62,884 nt of DNA from Pseudomonadota bacterium (GCA_963204815.1 CAUJHQ010000167.1:1-62884), one strand, 5' to 3'; positions 25,248 through 34,057 are shown, numbered from the stretch's first letter. The notes: a model not told the origin generated them from the letters alone. A program made the numbers and translations.

Positions 25248-26048
25248 ATGAACCCTTCCGCCCCCGCCAGCGAGTTCGTCTACGACGTCACCGACGCCGA
25301 CTTCGAAGTCGCCGTGCTCGACAAGAGCGTCGACGTGCCGGTGCTGCTGGACTGCTGGGCGCCGTGGTGCGGCCCCTGCAAGTCGCTCACGCCGGTACTC
25401 GAGAAGCTGGCGCGCGACTACAACGGCCGTTTCGTGCTCGCGAAGGTGAACACCGACGAGTCGCCGCAGGTCGCCGCCGCGCTGCGCGTGCGCAGCATCC
25501 CCGCGGTCACGCTGTTCGTCGGCGGCCGGCCGGTCGACCAGTTCACCGGCGCGCTGCCCGAAGGCCAGGTGCGCCAGTTCCTCGACCACCACCTCGGCGC
25601 CGCCCCCGAGGGCGAGCCGGAGGAAGCGCCCTTCGGCCCGCTCGACGAAGCCGAGGCGCTGCTGGAAGAAGGCGCGCTCGACGAGGCCAAGGCGCTGCTC
25701 GATGCGCTGCCCGCCGAGGCCCGCGACGATCGCCACGCCAAGCTGGTGGCGCGCTGGAAGCTCGCCAGCGAACGCCCCGAAGGCGACCCGCAGCAGCTGG
25801 CCGCGCGCATCGCCGCCAACCCGAAGGACTTCGACGCCCGCTTCGACCTCGCGGCGATCCTGGTTCACGCGGGCGACTTCAAGGCCGCGTTCGACCAGCT
25901 GCTCGAAGTGGTGCTGCGCGACAAGAACGCCACGCCGGAACAGTGGCGCGAACGCGCCCGGTCGCAGCTCGTCGAGTGGTTCGAGGCCTGCCCCGACGCC
26001 GAGGCCGTGAACCACGGCCGCCGCTACCTCGGCATGTACCTCAACTGA
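25248..26048 (+). CDS. cnoX: Thioredoxin-domain/TPR protein, CnoX (YbbN) type
   Basis: 266 residues. A thioredoxin domain (about 8-115) is followed by TPR-like helices to the C-terminus. CnoX-type chaperedoxins hold unfolding proteins under oxidative stress and pass them to GroEL or DnaK. The active site here is WCGPC (Cys41, Cys44), the full redox motif. E. coli CnoX has lost this motif, so a true disulphide-exchange role is possible. Acidic stretches separate the two domains. The C-terminal Gln/Trp/Arg-rich helix region is the usual end of the family. It is followed after 4 bp by an Lrp-type regulator gene. Confidence 0.9.
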   Translation: MNPSAPASEFVYDVTDADFEVAVLDKSVDVPVLLDCWAPWCGPCKSLTPVLEKLARDYNGRFVLAKVNTDESPQVAAALRVRSIPAVTLFVGGRPVDQFTGALPEGQVRQFLDHHLGAAPEGEPEEAPFGPLDEAEALLEEGALDEAKALLDALPAEARDDRHAKLVARWKLASERPEGDPQQLAARIAANPKDFDARFDLAAILVHAGDFKAAFDQLLEVVLRDKNATPEQWRERARSQLVEWFEACPDAEAVNHGRRYLGMYLN

Positions 26049-26052
26049 GGCG

Positions 26053-26553
26053 ATGGACGTCGACGCCGACGCCGCAACGCCGCGCGGCAGCGAGCGCGAG
26101 ATCGACAAGATCGACCGCCGCATCCTGCGCGTGCTGCAGGAAGACGGCCGCATCAGCAACCTGAAGCTCGCCGAGACGGTGCACCTGTCGCCGACCGCGG
26201 TGCTCGAGCGCGTCAAGCGCCTCACGCGCGACGGCTACATCCTCGGCTACGAAGCACGCCTGAACCCCGAGAAGCTCGGCGCCGGGCTGCTGGTCTTCGT
26301 CGAGGTGCTGCTCGACCGCACCGTGCACGACGTGATGGACACCTTCAAGGCCGCGGTGCAGGTGCGGACCGAGATCCTGGAAGCGCACCTCGTCGCCGGC
26401 GGCTTCGACTACCTGCTGAAGACGCGCGTGGCCGACATGGCGGCGTACCGCGAGTTCATCGGCAGCGTCATCTGGACGCTGCCCGGCGTGCGCGAGACAC
26501 GCACCTACGCGGTGATGGAAGAAGTGAAGAACAGCGCGCGCGTGCCGCTGTAG
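26053..26553 (+). CDS. Lrp/AsnC-family transcriptional regulator
   Basis: 166 residues. An N-terminal winged HTH (KIDRRILRVLQEDGRISNLKLAE and LSPTAVLERVKRL) precedes a C-terminal RAM/ACT-type ligand domain (HLVAGGFDYLLKTRVADM). The sequence is close to Lrp itself. Such regulators sense leucine or other amino acids and often control glutamate and branched-chain metabolism; gdhA lies 1.9 kb upstream. The gene begins 4 bp after cnoX and likely shares its transcript. Confidence 0.93.
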   Translation: MDVDADAATPRGSEREIDKIDRRILRVLQEDGRISNLKLAETVHLSPTAVLERVKRLTRDGYILGYEARLNPEKLGAGLLVFVEVLLDRTVHDVMDTFKAAVQVRTEILEAHLVAGGFDYLLKTRVADMAAYREFIGSVIWTLPGVRETRTYAVMEEVKNSARVPL

Positions 26554-26584
26554 CCGTCAGCCCTCGGGCGTGCAACGCGCACGC

Positions 26585-29149
26585 TCAGTGCAGCACCGCC
26601 GCCTCCGGGCGGCGCACCGGCGGGCGCGGCGGCGCCTGGCGCAGCAGCGCGGCACCTTCGTCGGCCGACATCGGGCGGCCGAAGTGGTAGCCCTGGCCGA
26701 TGCTGCAGCCCATCTCGGCGAGCTGGCGTCGCTGCGCTTCGGTCTCGATGCCCTCGGCGACGATCTCCTTGCCGAGCGACTGCCCGAGCAGCACCACCGC
26801 GCGCACCACCGCCGCCTCGTTGGAACCCGCGGTCAGCGCCTGCACGAAGGAGCGGTCGATCTTCAGGCTGTCGATCGGCAGCGTCGACAGGTGGCTGAGC
26901 GACGAGTAGCCGGTGCCGAAGTCGTCCACCGCCAGCGCCACGCCCAGCCGGCGCAGCTCGGCCAGCTGCGGCAGCGCGCCTTCCAGGCGCGACATCAGGA
27001 TGTTCTCGGTGAGCTCCAGCGTCAGCTGCTGCGGGCGCAGTTCGGCTTCGACCAGCGCGCGCGTGACGCGGGCGACGAGCGCGCTGTGCGCGAGGTCGTG
27101 GCCGGAGAGGTTCACGCTCATCGACAGCGGGCCGGCGGCCGGGAACAGGTGCTGCCACTCGGCGAGCTGGCGGCACGCGCAGTGCAGCACGAAGTCGGTC
27201 ACGCGCGGCATCAGGCCGGCTTCCTCGGCGATCGGGATGAAGGCGGCGGGGCCGATCGGGCCGTCGGTCGGGTGCGTCCAGCGCGCCAGCGCCTCGAAGC
27301 CGATGACACGGCCGCTCGCCAGCTCGATCAGCGGCTGGTAGGCCACCGAGAGCTGGCCGCTGTCGACCGCGCGCCGCAGGTCGCCTTCCAGGCGCAGGCG
27401 GTCGGCCACCTCGGTGTGCAGGCTGGCGTCGAAGAGCGCGTAGCGCGCCTTGCCGGCCGCCTTGGCCTTGTACATCGCGGTGTCGGCGTCGCGCAGCACG
27501 TCCTCGGCCCGCTCGTAGCCGAAGGCGCTGAAGGTGATGCCGATGCTGGCGCTGGTGCTGAGCTCGGTGCCGGCGACGTGGAACGGCTGCTTCAGCGTCT
27601 CCATCAGGCGCTCGGCCATGTGGGCGGCGGTGCGCTCGCTCTCGAGGCGGCGCACCAGCACTGCGAACTCGTCGCCGCCCAGGCGGGCGACGATGTCGCC
27701 CGGCCGCAGGTGGTCGGCGATGCGGCGCGACACCTGCACGAGGAAGTCGTCGCCGGCGCTGTGGCCCAGGCTGTCGTTGATGAGCTTGAAGCGGTCGAAG
27801 TCCAGGAACATCACCGCGAAGGCGTGGCGCGCGTCGCCGCGCGAGCGGTCGACCGCCTGCTGCAGCAGTTCGTGGAAGCGGCGGCGGTTCGGCAGGCCGG
27901 TGAGGCTGTCGTGGAAGGCGATGTGCTGCAGGCCGGCCTCGGCGTTGCGCCGCGCCGTGATGTCCTGCGCCTGCAGGATCAGGCAGGGCGTGCCGTCGCC
28001 GGGCTCCGAGAAGAAGCTGCAGTGCACCGACACCCAGACCTGGCGGCCGTCGGCATTCGGGCAGCGAAGTTCGAGCGTGAAGCCGTCGAAGCCGGGCTGC
28101 GTGACCTGCTGCAGCGCCGACATCAACGCCGGCCGGTCCTGCAGGTCGACGGCGTCGGGGAAGCGGGTGTCGCGCAGCGTCGCGCTGTGGCGGCCGAGCA
28201 GCGAGCCGAGCGCGGCGTTCGCCTGCAGGATGGTGCCGTCCATCGCCATCAGCGCCATGCCGATCGAGGCGTGCGTGAAGGCGCTGTGGAAGCGCCGCTC
28301 GCTCGCTTCGAGCTCGCGCATGTGGCGTTCGGCCAGTTCGGCCTCGCGCTCGGCGGCCTCTTCGCTGGAGCGGCGCACCGCCTCGGCGGCTTCCTGCTGG
28401 CGGAAGAAGTAGTGCAGCGTGGCCAGCAGCATGCCCAGCAGCGGCACCATCGCCATCAGCACGCCGAAGCCGGACTGGCGGAACACCAGGAACAGCAGCG
28501 TCGAGACGACGGCGCTGCCCGCGAAGGCGACGCCGACCCAGCCGAAGACGCCGAAGAAATCGGTCCACGACAGGCGCTCGTTGCGCTTCAGGCGCCCGAC
28601 CGAGGTGACGAGCAGCGTGTTCGCCAGGAAGTAGGCGAGCGCGAACGTCATGGTCGCGACGACGAGCAGCGGCGCGCTGTCCGGCGCCAGCGCCAGCACC
28701 CAGGTGAGCACGCTGCCGGTGGTGAACATCGCGAAGGCCGCCATCAGCGGGCTGGCGATGCGGCTGCTCCAGCGCTTGGAGGTGCGCCACGAGCCGACCA
28801 GCGATTCGCCCGCCGCCGCCAGCGTGGCCGCCGCCGGGCCGTGCATCAGCAGCAGCAGGAAGATGAAGACCTCGCCGGCCGCGAACGAGTTCTTCACGTT
28901 CGGGATGCGGATCGGCACGAAGCCGGCCAGCAGCGCGATCGCCATGCCGCCCAGGATCTGCAGCCAGTGGTCGGCGGGCTCTTCCGCCAGCGTGAAGAGG
29001 GAAATGCCCAGCGACGCCGCGCCGGCCAGCACCGAGACGTACCAGAAGAGCGCCGCCTTCCGGTTGTAGTCCCACATCAGCGCCTGATGGGCACGGCCCC
29101 ACCAGGGCAAAGCCTTGGCGGGGCCGGTCGGGACGGTCGGGTCGCTCAT
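26585..29149 (-). CDS. Membrane GGDEF-EAL protein with PAS domain (cyclic-di-GMP turnover)
   Basis: 854 residues. Residues 1-245 hold about seven hydrophobic segments forming a membrane sensor I cannot name; IRIPNVKNSFAAGEVFIF and HGPAAATLAA are its most distinctive stretches. A coiled linker (rich in EEAAERE) leads to a PAS domain at about 280-395. A GGDEF domain follows with an intact active site (ARLGGDEFAV), then an EAL domain. The EAL domain has FEALARW, TENILM, VDDFGTGYSSL and IVAEGIETEAQ, all consistent with an active phosphodiesterase. Both catalytic halves look intact, so the net direction is unknown. The gene starts 56 bp after the subtilase stop and is probably co-transcribed with it. 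Confidence 0.93.
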   Translation of the reverse strand: MSDPTVPTGPAKALPWWGRAHQALMWDYNRKAALFWYVSVLAGAASLGISLFTLAEEPADHWLQILGGMAIALLAGFVPIRIPNVKNSFAAGEVFIFLLLLMHGPAAATLAAAGESLVGSWRTSKRWSSRIASPLMAAFAMFTTGSVLTWVLALAPDSAPLLVVATMTFALAYFLANTLLVTSVGRLKRNERLSWTDFFGVFGWVGVAFAGSAVVSTLLFLVFRQSGFGVLMAMVPLLGMLLATLHYFFRQQEAAEAVRRSSEEAAEREAELAERHMRELEASERRFHSAFTHASIGMALMAMDGTILQANAALGSLLGRHSATLRDTRFPDAVDLQDRPALMSALQQVTQPGFDGFTLELRCPNADGRQVWVSVHCSFFSEPGDGTPCLILQAQDITARRNAEAGLQHIAFHDSLTGLPNRRRFHELLQQAVDRSRGDARHAFAVMFLDFDRFKLINDSLGHSAGDDFLVQVSRRIADHLRPGDIVARLGGDEFAVLVRRLESERTAAHMAERLMETLKQPFHVAGTELSTSASIGITFSAFGYERAEDVLRDADTAMYKAKAAGKARYALFDASLHTEVADRLRLEGDLRRAVDSGQLSVAYQPLIELASGRVIGFEALARWTHPTDGPIGPAAFIPIAEEAGLMPRVTDFVLHCACRQLAEWQHLFPAAGPLSMSVNLSGHDLAHSALVARVTRALVEAELRPQQLTLELTENILMSRLEGALPQLAELRRLGVALAVDDFGTGYSSLSHLSTLPIDSLKIDRSFVQALTAGSNEAAVVRAVVLLGQSLGKEIVAEGIETEAQRRQLAEMGCSIGQGYHFGRPMSADEGAALLRQAPPRPPVRRPEAAVLH

Positions 29150-29205
29150 GCGGCGGGTGGGACTTGTTGTTCTGTGGTCTGGGATTCCCACCCAGTTTCG
29201 GCCGA

Positions 29206-31479
29206 TCAGGGCTCGCCCTTGAGCGCAGAAGTCGTGTCGAAGTTCAGGACCGTGCTGCCGGTTTCGCTCATGACGACGCCTTCGCTCATGACGACGCCCT
29301 CGGACATGACCACGCCTTCGGACATGACCACGCCTTCGCTCATCACGACGCCCTCGCTCATGACGACGCCTTCGGACATGACCACGCCCTCGCTCATGAC
29401 GACGCCTTCGCTCATGACGACGCCGCTGCCGCTGGCCAGCCAGCCGGCCAGCGTGCCGGTGGGCGTGAAGGTGCCGGTGCCGGCGAGCAGGGAGCTCGGC
29501 GCGAGCAGCGCGCCGGCGTTCAGCACCTGCGACGTGACGAGCGACTGCGACAGCAGCGTCGTCTCGGTGAACGACTTCACGAACGTGGCCGACGGGATGA
29601 GCCAGCCCGACCAGTACACCGGCTGCGTGCGGCGCACGGTGGTGCCGGCCCACACGAGGCGCGGGTCCCACAGCGGCTGGTACTTGGTGAACAGCGCGTC
29701 GCCGCTGACGATGCGGCTGCCACCGACGTACACCACGCGCGACCACGGAACCGGTTGGCCGTTGAGCTGCGAGCTGCGGTTCGACGGCATCGTCTTGCCG
29801 GCGGCGAGCAGCGGGGCGCCGGCGGCGATGCTGCCGGACTCGATCGCGCTCGCCAGGTCGGTGCGGATGAGACGCGCCATCGCCACCGCGGCGTCGACGT
29901 TCAGTTGCCCGGCGCCCTGCTGCAGCAGGCTGGCGCCGGCGATCGGCTGTGCGGTGTACTGGAGGATCGCCTTGATCAGCGGCGGCGTCAGGCCCGGGTT
30001 GGCCTGCAGCATCAGCGCGACGGCGCCGGCGACGGCAGGCGCCGCGACCGAGGTGCCCGACAACGACATCAGCGTCTGGCCGTAATACTGCGTCGCGGCA
30101 GCGGCGGCCACCAGCGGCGGGTTGTCCTGGGCGAGCGTGTTCCACTCGGCGTTCAACGGGTTGGCGCGCGTTGCCGCGGCGGCGATGACGCGGTTGCCGG
30201 GCGCCACGAGGTCGGGCTTGAGCAGGTTGTCGACGACGCGCACGCCGTTGACGGTGCGCGCGCCGCGCGTCGGGCCGCGCGAGCTGAAGCCGGCGACGGT
30301 GTCGTCGCCGCGCTGGCTGGTGTTCTTGAAGTTGGTCGCGCCGACGGTGATGACCGAGGGCTCGTTGCCCGGCGAGCCGATGGCGCCGAAGACCTGGCGG
30401 CCGGTGGCGTCGAGGCCGAAGTTGCCGCCCGCCACCACCACCGTGATGCCGGCCGCCACGGCACTGCGCACGGCGGCGCACAGCGGGTCGGTCTGCCAGC
30501 TCTCCGACGAGCTCGCCGCCAGGCTGACGTTGAGGACGCGGATCTTGTGCTCGCGGGCGTGGAAGATCACCCACTGGATGCCTTCGAGCACGTCGCTGAG
30601 CGTGCCGGTGCCTTCGCTGTCGAGCACGCGCACGTCGTAGAGGCTCGCGCCGGGGGCGATGCCGGTGCTGTCGGGCGCCTGGTAGAACGCTCGCCCGGCC
30701 GCCACGGCGGCGACGTGCGTGCCGTGACCGTAGGGGTCGTGCGTGCTGGTGCCGCTGGTGACGTCGATCGCCGCTTCATAGTTGGCGAGTGCGGCACTGC
30801 CGGGCGCCGGCGACACCGTGCTGTCGACACCGACCAGCCAGTCCGACAACGTCGCACGGCGCAGGTTCACGTTCTTCTTGACGCGGCTGAAGCCGAGCGC
30901 GTCGTCGAAGCTGCGGTGCGCCGCCATCACGCCGGAATCGAGCACGGCGATGCCGACGCCGCTGCCGTCGAGGCCGGAGTAGCTGCCCCACGCATAGCTG
31001 CGCACGCCGCTGGTGAGCACGCCGCTGATGGCTTCGAGCGTGCTCGCGCTGCGCTTGACGGCGCGGTTCGGCGACACGCTCTTCACATCGGCGCGCTGCG
31101 CGATCGCCTGCACCTGGCCCCGCGGCACCTGGACCGTGAGGCCGTTGACGAGCGGGTGGCGCGCGTGCACCGAGCCGCCGACGCGCAGCACCTGTGCGCG
31201 CAACGCCTTCATCTCGGGGTCGCTGCCGTCGCCGATGACGATGAGCTGCACGTGGCGCTGGCCGCCGATGTCGCGCGACCAGCGGCGGTCGCCGCCACGC
31301 CCGGTGTCCAGCGCGTCGCGCAGGTCGCGGGCGATCTTGTGGTCCGAGAGCAGGCGGGGCGCTGCCTGCGCCGGCCGCAGCGCGGTGGCGGCCAGGGCGC
31401 CCAGCACGAGGCCGGCAGCCAGCCAGCGCAGCGTGGCGCGACGCTCGATGAGCACGGTAAAGCGGGTGATGTTCTTCAC
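29206..31479 (-). CDS. S8 subtilisin-like serine protease with nine VVMSE repeats
   Basis: 757 residues from the GTG at 31479, which follows GAGGG at the right distance. A signal peptide ends near AQA-AP (residue 39). An inhibitor-like propeptide region follows (about 70-140). The catalytic domain is complete: Asp181 in GIAVLDSGV, His252 in YGHGTHVAAV, Ser477 in LSGTSVAAPAVAGA, and an oxyanion Asn in VVAGGNFG. After residue 540 comes a region of unknown fold with several Trp and Tyr. Residues 687-739 are nine exact VVMSE units joined by Gly. The final 18 residues (GSTVLNFDTTSALKGEP) are not hydrophobic, so there is no sorting anchor. I recall similar short-repeat tails in other bacterial S8 proteases, from memory only. 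Location should be periplasmic or secreted. Confidence 0.93.
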   Translation of the reverse strand: MKNITRFTVLIERRATLRWLAAGLVLGALAATALRPAQAAPRLLSDHKIARDLRDALDTGRGGDRRWSRDIGGQRHVQLIVIGDGSDPEMKALRAQVLRVGGSVHARHPLVNGLTVQVPRGQVQAIAQRADVKSVSPNRAVKRSASTLEAISGVLTSGVRSYAWGSYSGLDGSGVGIAVLDSGVMAAHRSFDDALGFSRVKKNVNLRRATLSDWLVGVDSTVSPAPGSAALANYEAAIDVTSGTSTHDPYGHGTHVAAVAAGRAFYQAPDSTGIAPGASLYDVRVLDSEGTGTLSDVLEGIQWVIFHAREHKIRVLNVSLAASSSESWQTDPLCAAVRSAVAAGITVVVAGGNFGLDATGRQVFGAIGSPGNEPSVITVGATNFKNTSQRGDDTVAGFSSRGPTRGARTVNGVRVVDNLLKPDLVAPGNRVIAAAATRANPLNAEWNTLAQDNPPLVAAAAATQYYGQTLMSLSGTSVAAPAVAGAVALMLQANPGLTPPLIKAILQYTAQPIAGASLLQQGAGQLNVDAAVAMARLIRTDLASAIESGSIAAGAPLLAAGKTMPSNRSSQLNGQPVPWSRVVYVGGSRIVSGDALFTKYQPLWDPRLVWAGTTVRRTQPVYWSGWLIPSATFVKSFTETTLLSQSLVTSQVLNAGALLAPSSLLAGTGTFTPTGTLAGWLASGSGVVMSEGVVMSEGVVMSEGVVMSEGVVMSEGVVMSEGVVMSEGVVMSEGVVMSETGSTVLNFDTTSALKGEP
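29263..29421 (-). repeat. Nine in-frame 18-bp tandem repeats (VVMSEG)
   Basis: The repeat lies inside the subtilase gene. Every unit encodes V-V-M-S-E (joined by G) with no amino-acid change. The DNA differs: the Ser codon is AGC in six units and TCC in three, and Val and Glu codons vary as well. Two DNA unit types alternate irregularly. The array is therefore not a fresh slippage product. Confidence 0.95.
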
Positions 31480-31498
31480 GGGTGAACCCTCGCGACGG

Positions 31499-31522
31499 AA
31501 AAAGCTCGGCCCGGAACGGGCC
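31499..31522 (-). promoter_or_regulatory. Terminator-like hairpin in the subtilase 5' leader
   Basis: On the minus strand GGCCCG-TTC-CGGGCC (31522-31508) is followed by GAGC and then TTTTT (31503-31499), 20 nt before the GTG. It could attenuate or occlude translation. The 4-nt gap between stem and T-run weakens the terminator reading. Confidence 0.3.
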
Positions 31523-31639
31523 CTGGTTCTTGTGGCTTCTTCGTCACGGCTGGCCTGGCAGCCACCCCCGTGCGGTCTCTCGCGCTGCGGCCGACCTTCC
31601 CGGCCGCCCCCGCAACGCGATGACGGAGTCGATTCTGCC

Positions 31640-31665
31640 TGCCGGGCGACCATTGGTCACCGGCA
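31640..31665. promoter_or_regulatory. Long imperfect dyad upstream of the subtilase gene
   Basis: TGCCGG-(G)CGACCA, a T centre, then TGGTCACCGGCA form near-perfect arms with one bulged base. It lies about 160 bp before the subtilase start and just after the stop side of yggS. It could be an operator or the end hairpin of the yggS transcript. Confidence 0.4.
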
Positions 31666-31688
31666 GTAACGACTTGTGTTGTGGTGAA

Positions 31689-32399
31689 TTACCGCGATGC
31701 CAGCGGCGCACGCGAACCGAAGACCGCGCTGCCGATGCGCACGAGCGTCGCGCCTTCGAGCACGGCCGCCTCGAGATCGGCGCTCATGCCCATCGACAGC
31801 GTGTCCAGCGCAAGCCCCTGCGCGCGCAGCGCGTCGAGCAGTTCATGCAGCCGGCGGTGCGGCACCCGCTGCGCGGCGAGATCGCCGGCCGGCTCGGGGA
31901 TCGCCATCAGCCCGCGCAGGCGCACACGCTCCTTCGGCAGCGCGGCCACGGCGTGCGCCAGCGCCGGCACGTCGACCGGCGCGACGCCGCTCTTGCTGGC
32001 CTCGCCGCTGACGTTCACCTGCAGCGTCAGCTGCAGCGGCGGCAGCAGCGCCGGGCGCTGCTCGGCCAGACGCTCGGCGATCTTCAGGCGGTCGACCGAG
32101 TGCACCCAGTCGAAGGCCTCGGCCACCGGCCGCGTCTTGTTGCTCTGCAGCGGGCCGATGAGGTGCCATTCGAGTTCGCGCCGCAGGTCGGCGAGCGCCT
32201 CGATCTTGGCCAGCGCCTCCTGCACGTAGTTCTCGCCGAACGCGCGCTGGCCGGCGGCGTGCGCGGCGCGCACGGCCTCGGCCGGGAAGGTTTTGCTGAC
32301 CGCCAGCAACGTGACGCTTTCCGCGCCGCGACCGGCGGCGGCCGCCGCGGCTTCGATGCGCCGCTTCACTTCTTGCAGGTTGCTTCCGATGCTGCCCAT
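31689..32399 (-). CDS. yggS: YggS-family pyridoxal-phosphate homeostasis protein
   Basis: 236 residues. This single-domain, fold-III-type PLP-binding protein buffers PLP levels; no enzymatic reaction is established. The PLP Lys is in LLAVSKTFP, and FGENYVQEALAKI, WHLIGPLQSNK and SMGMSADLEAAV are family motifs. The ATG is at 32399. The gene diverges from pilT, an arrangement known in many proteobacteria. The stop (TAA) is one of few non-TGA stops here. Confidence 0.95.
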   Translation of the reverse strand: MGSIGSNLQEVKRRIEAAAAAAGRGAESVTLLAVSKTFPAEAVRAAHAAGQRAFGENYVQEALAKIEALADLRRELEWHLIGPLQSNKTRPVAEAFDWVHSVDRLKIAERLAEQRPALLPPLQLTLQVNVSGEASKSGVAPVDVPALAHAVAALPKERVRLRGLMAIPEPAGDLAAQRVPHRRLHELLDALRAQGLALDTLSMGMSADLEAAVLEGATLVRIGSAVFGSRAPLASR

Positions 32400-32441
32400 A
32401 ATCCCCGCGATCCAGCGCTCCCTGGCGCACGCGCCATTCTC

Positions 32442-33485
32442 ATGGACATCACTCAGCTTCTGGCCTTCTCGGTCAAGAACAAGGCCTCCGACTTGCACTT
32501 GTCGGCCGGGCTGCCCCCGATGATTCGCGTGCACGGCGACGTGCGGCGCATCAACGTCGAGGCGCTCGACCACAAGATGGTGCACGACATGGTGTACGAC
32601 ATCATGAACGACGCCCAGCGCAAGCACTACGAGGACACGCTCGAGTGCGACTTCTCGTTCGAGATCCAGGGCCTGGCGCGCTTCCGCGTCAACGCGTTCA
32701 ACCAGAACCGCGGCGCCGGCGCGGTGTTCCGCACCATCCCGAGCAAGATCCTCACGCTTGAGCAGCTGGGCGCGCCGAAGGTCTTCGCCGAGCTGGCGCT
32801 CAAGCCGCGCGGCCTGGTGCTCGTCACCGGCCCCACCGGCTCGGGCAAGTCGACCACGCTGGCGGCGATGGTCAACCACCTGAACGAGAACGAGTACGGC
32901 CACGTGCTGACAGTGGAAGACCCGATCGAGTTCGTGCACGAGAGCAAGAAGTGCCTCGTGAACCAGCGCGAGGTCGGCCCGCACACGCTGAGCTTCAGCA
33001 ACGCGCTGCGTTCGGCGCTGCGCGAAGACCCGGACGCCATCCTCGTCGGCGAGATGCGCGACCTGGAGACGATCCGCCTGGCGCTCACTGCCGCCGAGAC
33101 CGGCCACCTCGTGTTCGGCACGCTGCACACCAGCAGCGCCGCGAAGACGATCGACCGCGTCGTCGACGTCTTCCCCGCCGCCGAGAAGGACATGGTGCGC
33201 ACGATGCTCTCCGAGTCGCTGGTCTCGGTGATCTCGCAGACGCTGTGCAAGCTGAAGGACGGCTCGGGCCGCGTCGCCGCGCACGAGATCATGATCGCCA
33301 CCTCGGCCATCAAGAACCTGATCCGCGAGAACAAGATCGCGCAGATGTACAGCTCGATCCAGACCGGACAGAGCCTGGGCATGCAGACGCTGGACCAGAA
33401 CCTCGCCGACCTCGTGCGGCGCAACGTGATCTCGCCGGCGGAGGCCCGCTCGAAGGCCAAGATGCCGGAGAACTTCCCCGGCTGA
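32442..33485 (+). CDS. pilT: Type IV pilus retraction ATPase PilT
   Basis: 347 residues, family length. The hexameric cytoplasmic motor pulls pili in, giving twitching and DNA uptake. Walker A is GPTGSGKST, the Asp box is VLTVEDPIEF, Walker B is DAILVGEMRD, and the His box is GHLVFGTLHT. The C-terminal motif AIKNLIRE corresponds to the PilT AIRNLIRE retraction motif. The ATG at 32442 is 42 bp from the divergent yggS start. A cNMP-binding protein gene and pilU follow. Confidence 0.97.
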   Translation: MDITQLLAFSVKNKASDLHLSAGLPPMIRVHGDVRRINVEALDHKMVHDMVYDIMNDAQRKHYEDTLECDFSFEIQGLARFRVNAFNQNRGAGAVFRTIPSKILTLEQLGAPKVFAELALKPRGLVLVTGPTGSGKSTTLAAMVNHLNENEYGHVLTVEDPIEFVHESKKCLVNQREVGPHTLSFSNALRSALREDPDAILVGEMRDLETIRLALTAAETGHLVFGTLHTSSAAKTIDRVVDVFPAAEKDMVRTMLSESLVSVISQTLCKLKDGSGRVAAHEIMIATSAIKNLIRENKIAQMYSSIQTGQSLGMQTLDQNLADLVRRNVISPAEARSKAKMPENFPG

Positions 33486-33490
33486 ACGCG

Positions 33491-34036
33491 GTGACGCCGG
33501 GCGCCGCCCCGGCCGGCGATGCGCCGGCCCCGCCCTGGTCACGCCGTGCCGCCGAGATCGGCGCGCGCGCGGCCGATGCCGCCGACTCGTCCGAGCGCCT
33601 GGCCACGCTGTGGGCCGGCGGTCGCCTGGCCGGCGCCTTCGACCGCGCCGCCATCGCCCGCCTCGCGCAGTACCTCCAGTTCGTGCAGGTGCCGGCCGGC
33701 CAGGCCATCATCGAGCAGGACGAACCCGGCGACTTCATGCTGATCGTGCTGGACGGCACGCTGGCCGTGCATCGCGCCCCCACCCACCTCGCCGAGGCAC
33801 GCGCCGGCGACGTGCTCGGCGAGATGGCATTGCTCGACGACGGCCCGCGCTTCTCGCGCTGCACGACGCGCACGCCCTGCGTGCTGGCGGTGCTCGAGAC
33901 GAATGCACTCGCGCGACTGATGGCGGAAGATGCACACTTGGCGCTGGTGCTCGTCGGGGCGCTCGCGCGGCGGTTGTCGCTGCGCGTGCGCCAGGTGAGC
34001 GCGCGGCTGTCGGCCCTGCTGGGCGGCGACGCCTGA
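33491..34036 (+). CDS. Cyclic-nucleotide-binding domain protein between pilT and pilU
   Basis: 181 residues from the GTG at 33491, 5 bp after pilT. One cNMP-binding beta-barrel fills about 55-165: FVQVPAGQAIIEQDEPGDFMLIVLDG, then AGDVLGEMALLDDGPRFS. The GEMALLDDGPR stretch fits a phosphate-binding cassette with its Arg. There is no HTH, so it is not a CRP-type transcription factor. Its position between the two pilus ATPase genes suggests it tunes retraction in response to cAMP or c-di-GMP; this is an inference. Confidence 0.88.
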   Translation: MTPGAAPAGDAPAPPWSRRAAEIGARAADAADSSERLATLWAGGRLAGAFDRAAIARLAQYLQFVQVPAGQAIIEQDEPGDFMLIVLDGTLAVHRAPTHLAEARAGDVLGEMALLDDGPRFSRCTTRTPCVLAVLETNALARLMAEDAHLALVLVGALARRLSLRVRQVSARLSALLGGDA

Positions 34037-34057
34037 GCGGCGAAAGGAACCTGCACG

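Noticed and set aside
29263..29421. Regular short direct repeats suggesting a CRISPR-like array
   Set aside because: The 18-bp units are directly adjacent without spacers and all lie in frame inside the subtilase gene.
31480..31688. Cyclic-di-GMP riboswitch in the leader of the subtilase that precedes a GGDEF-EAL gene
   Set aside because: The conserved boxes of the GEMM-type aptamers are not present; only generic hairpins are seen.
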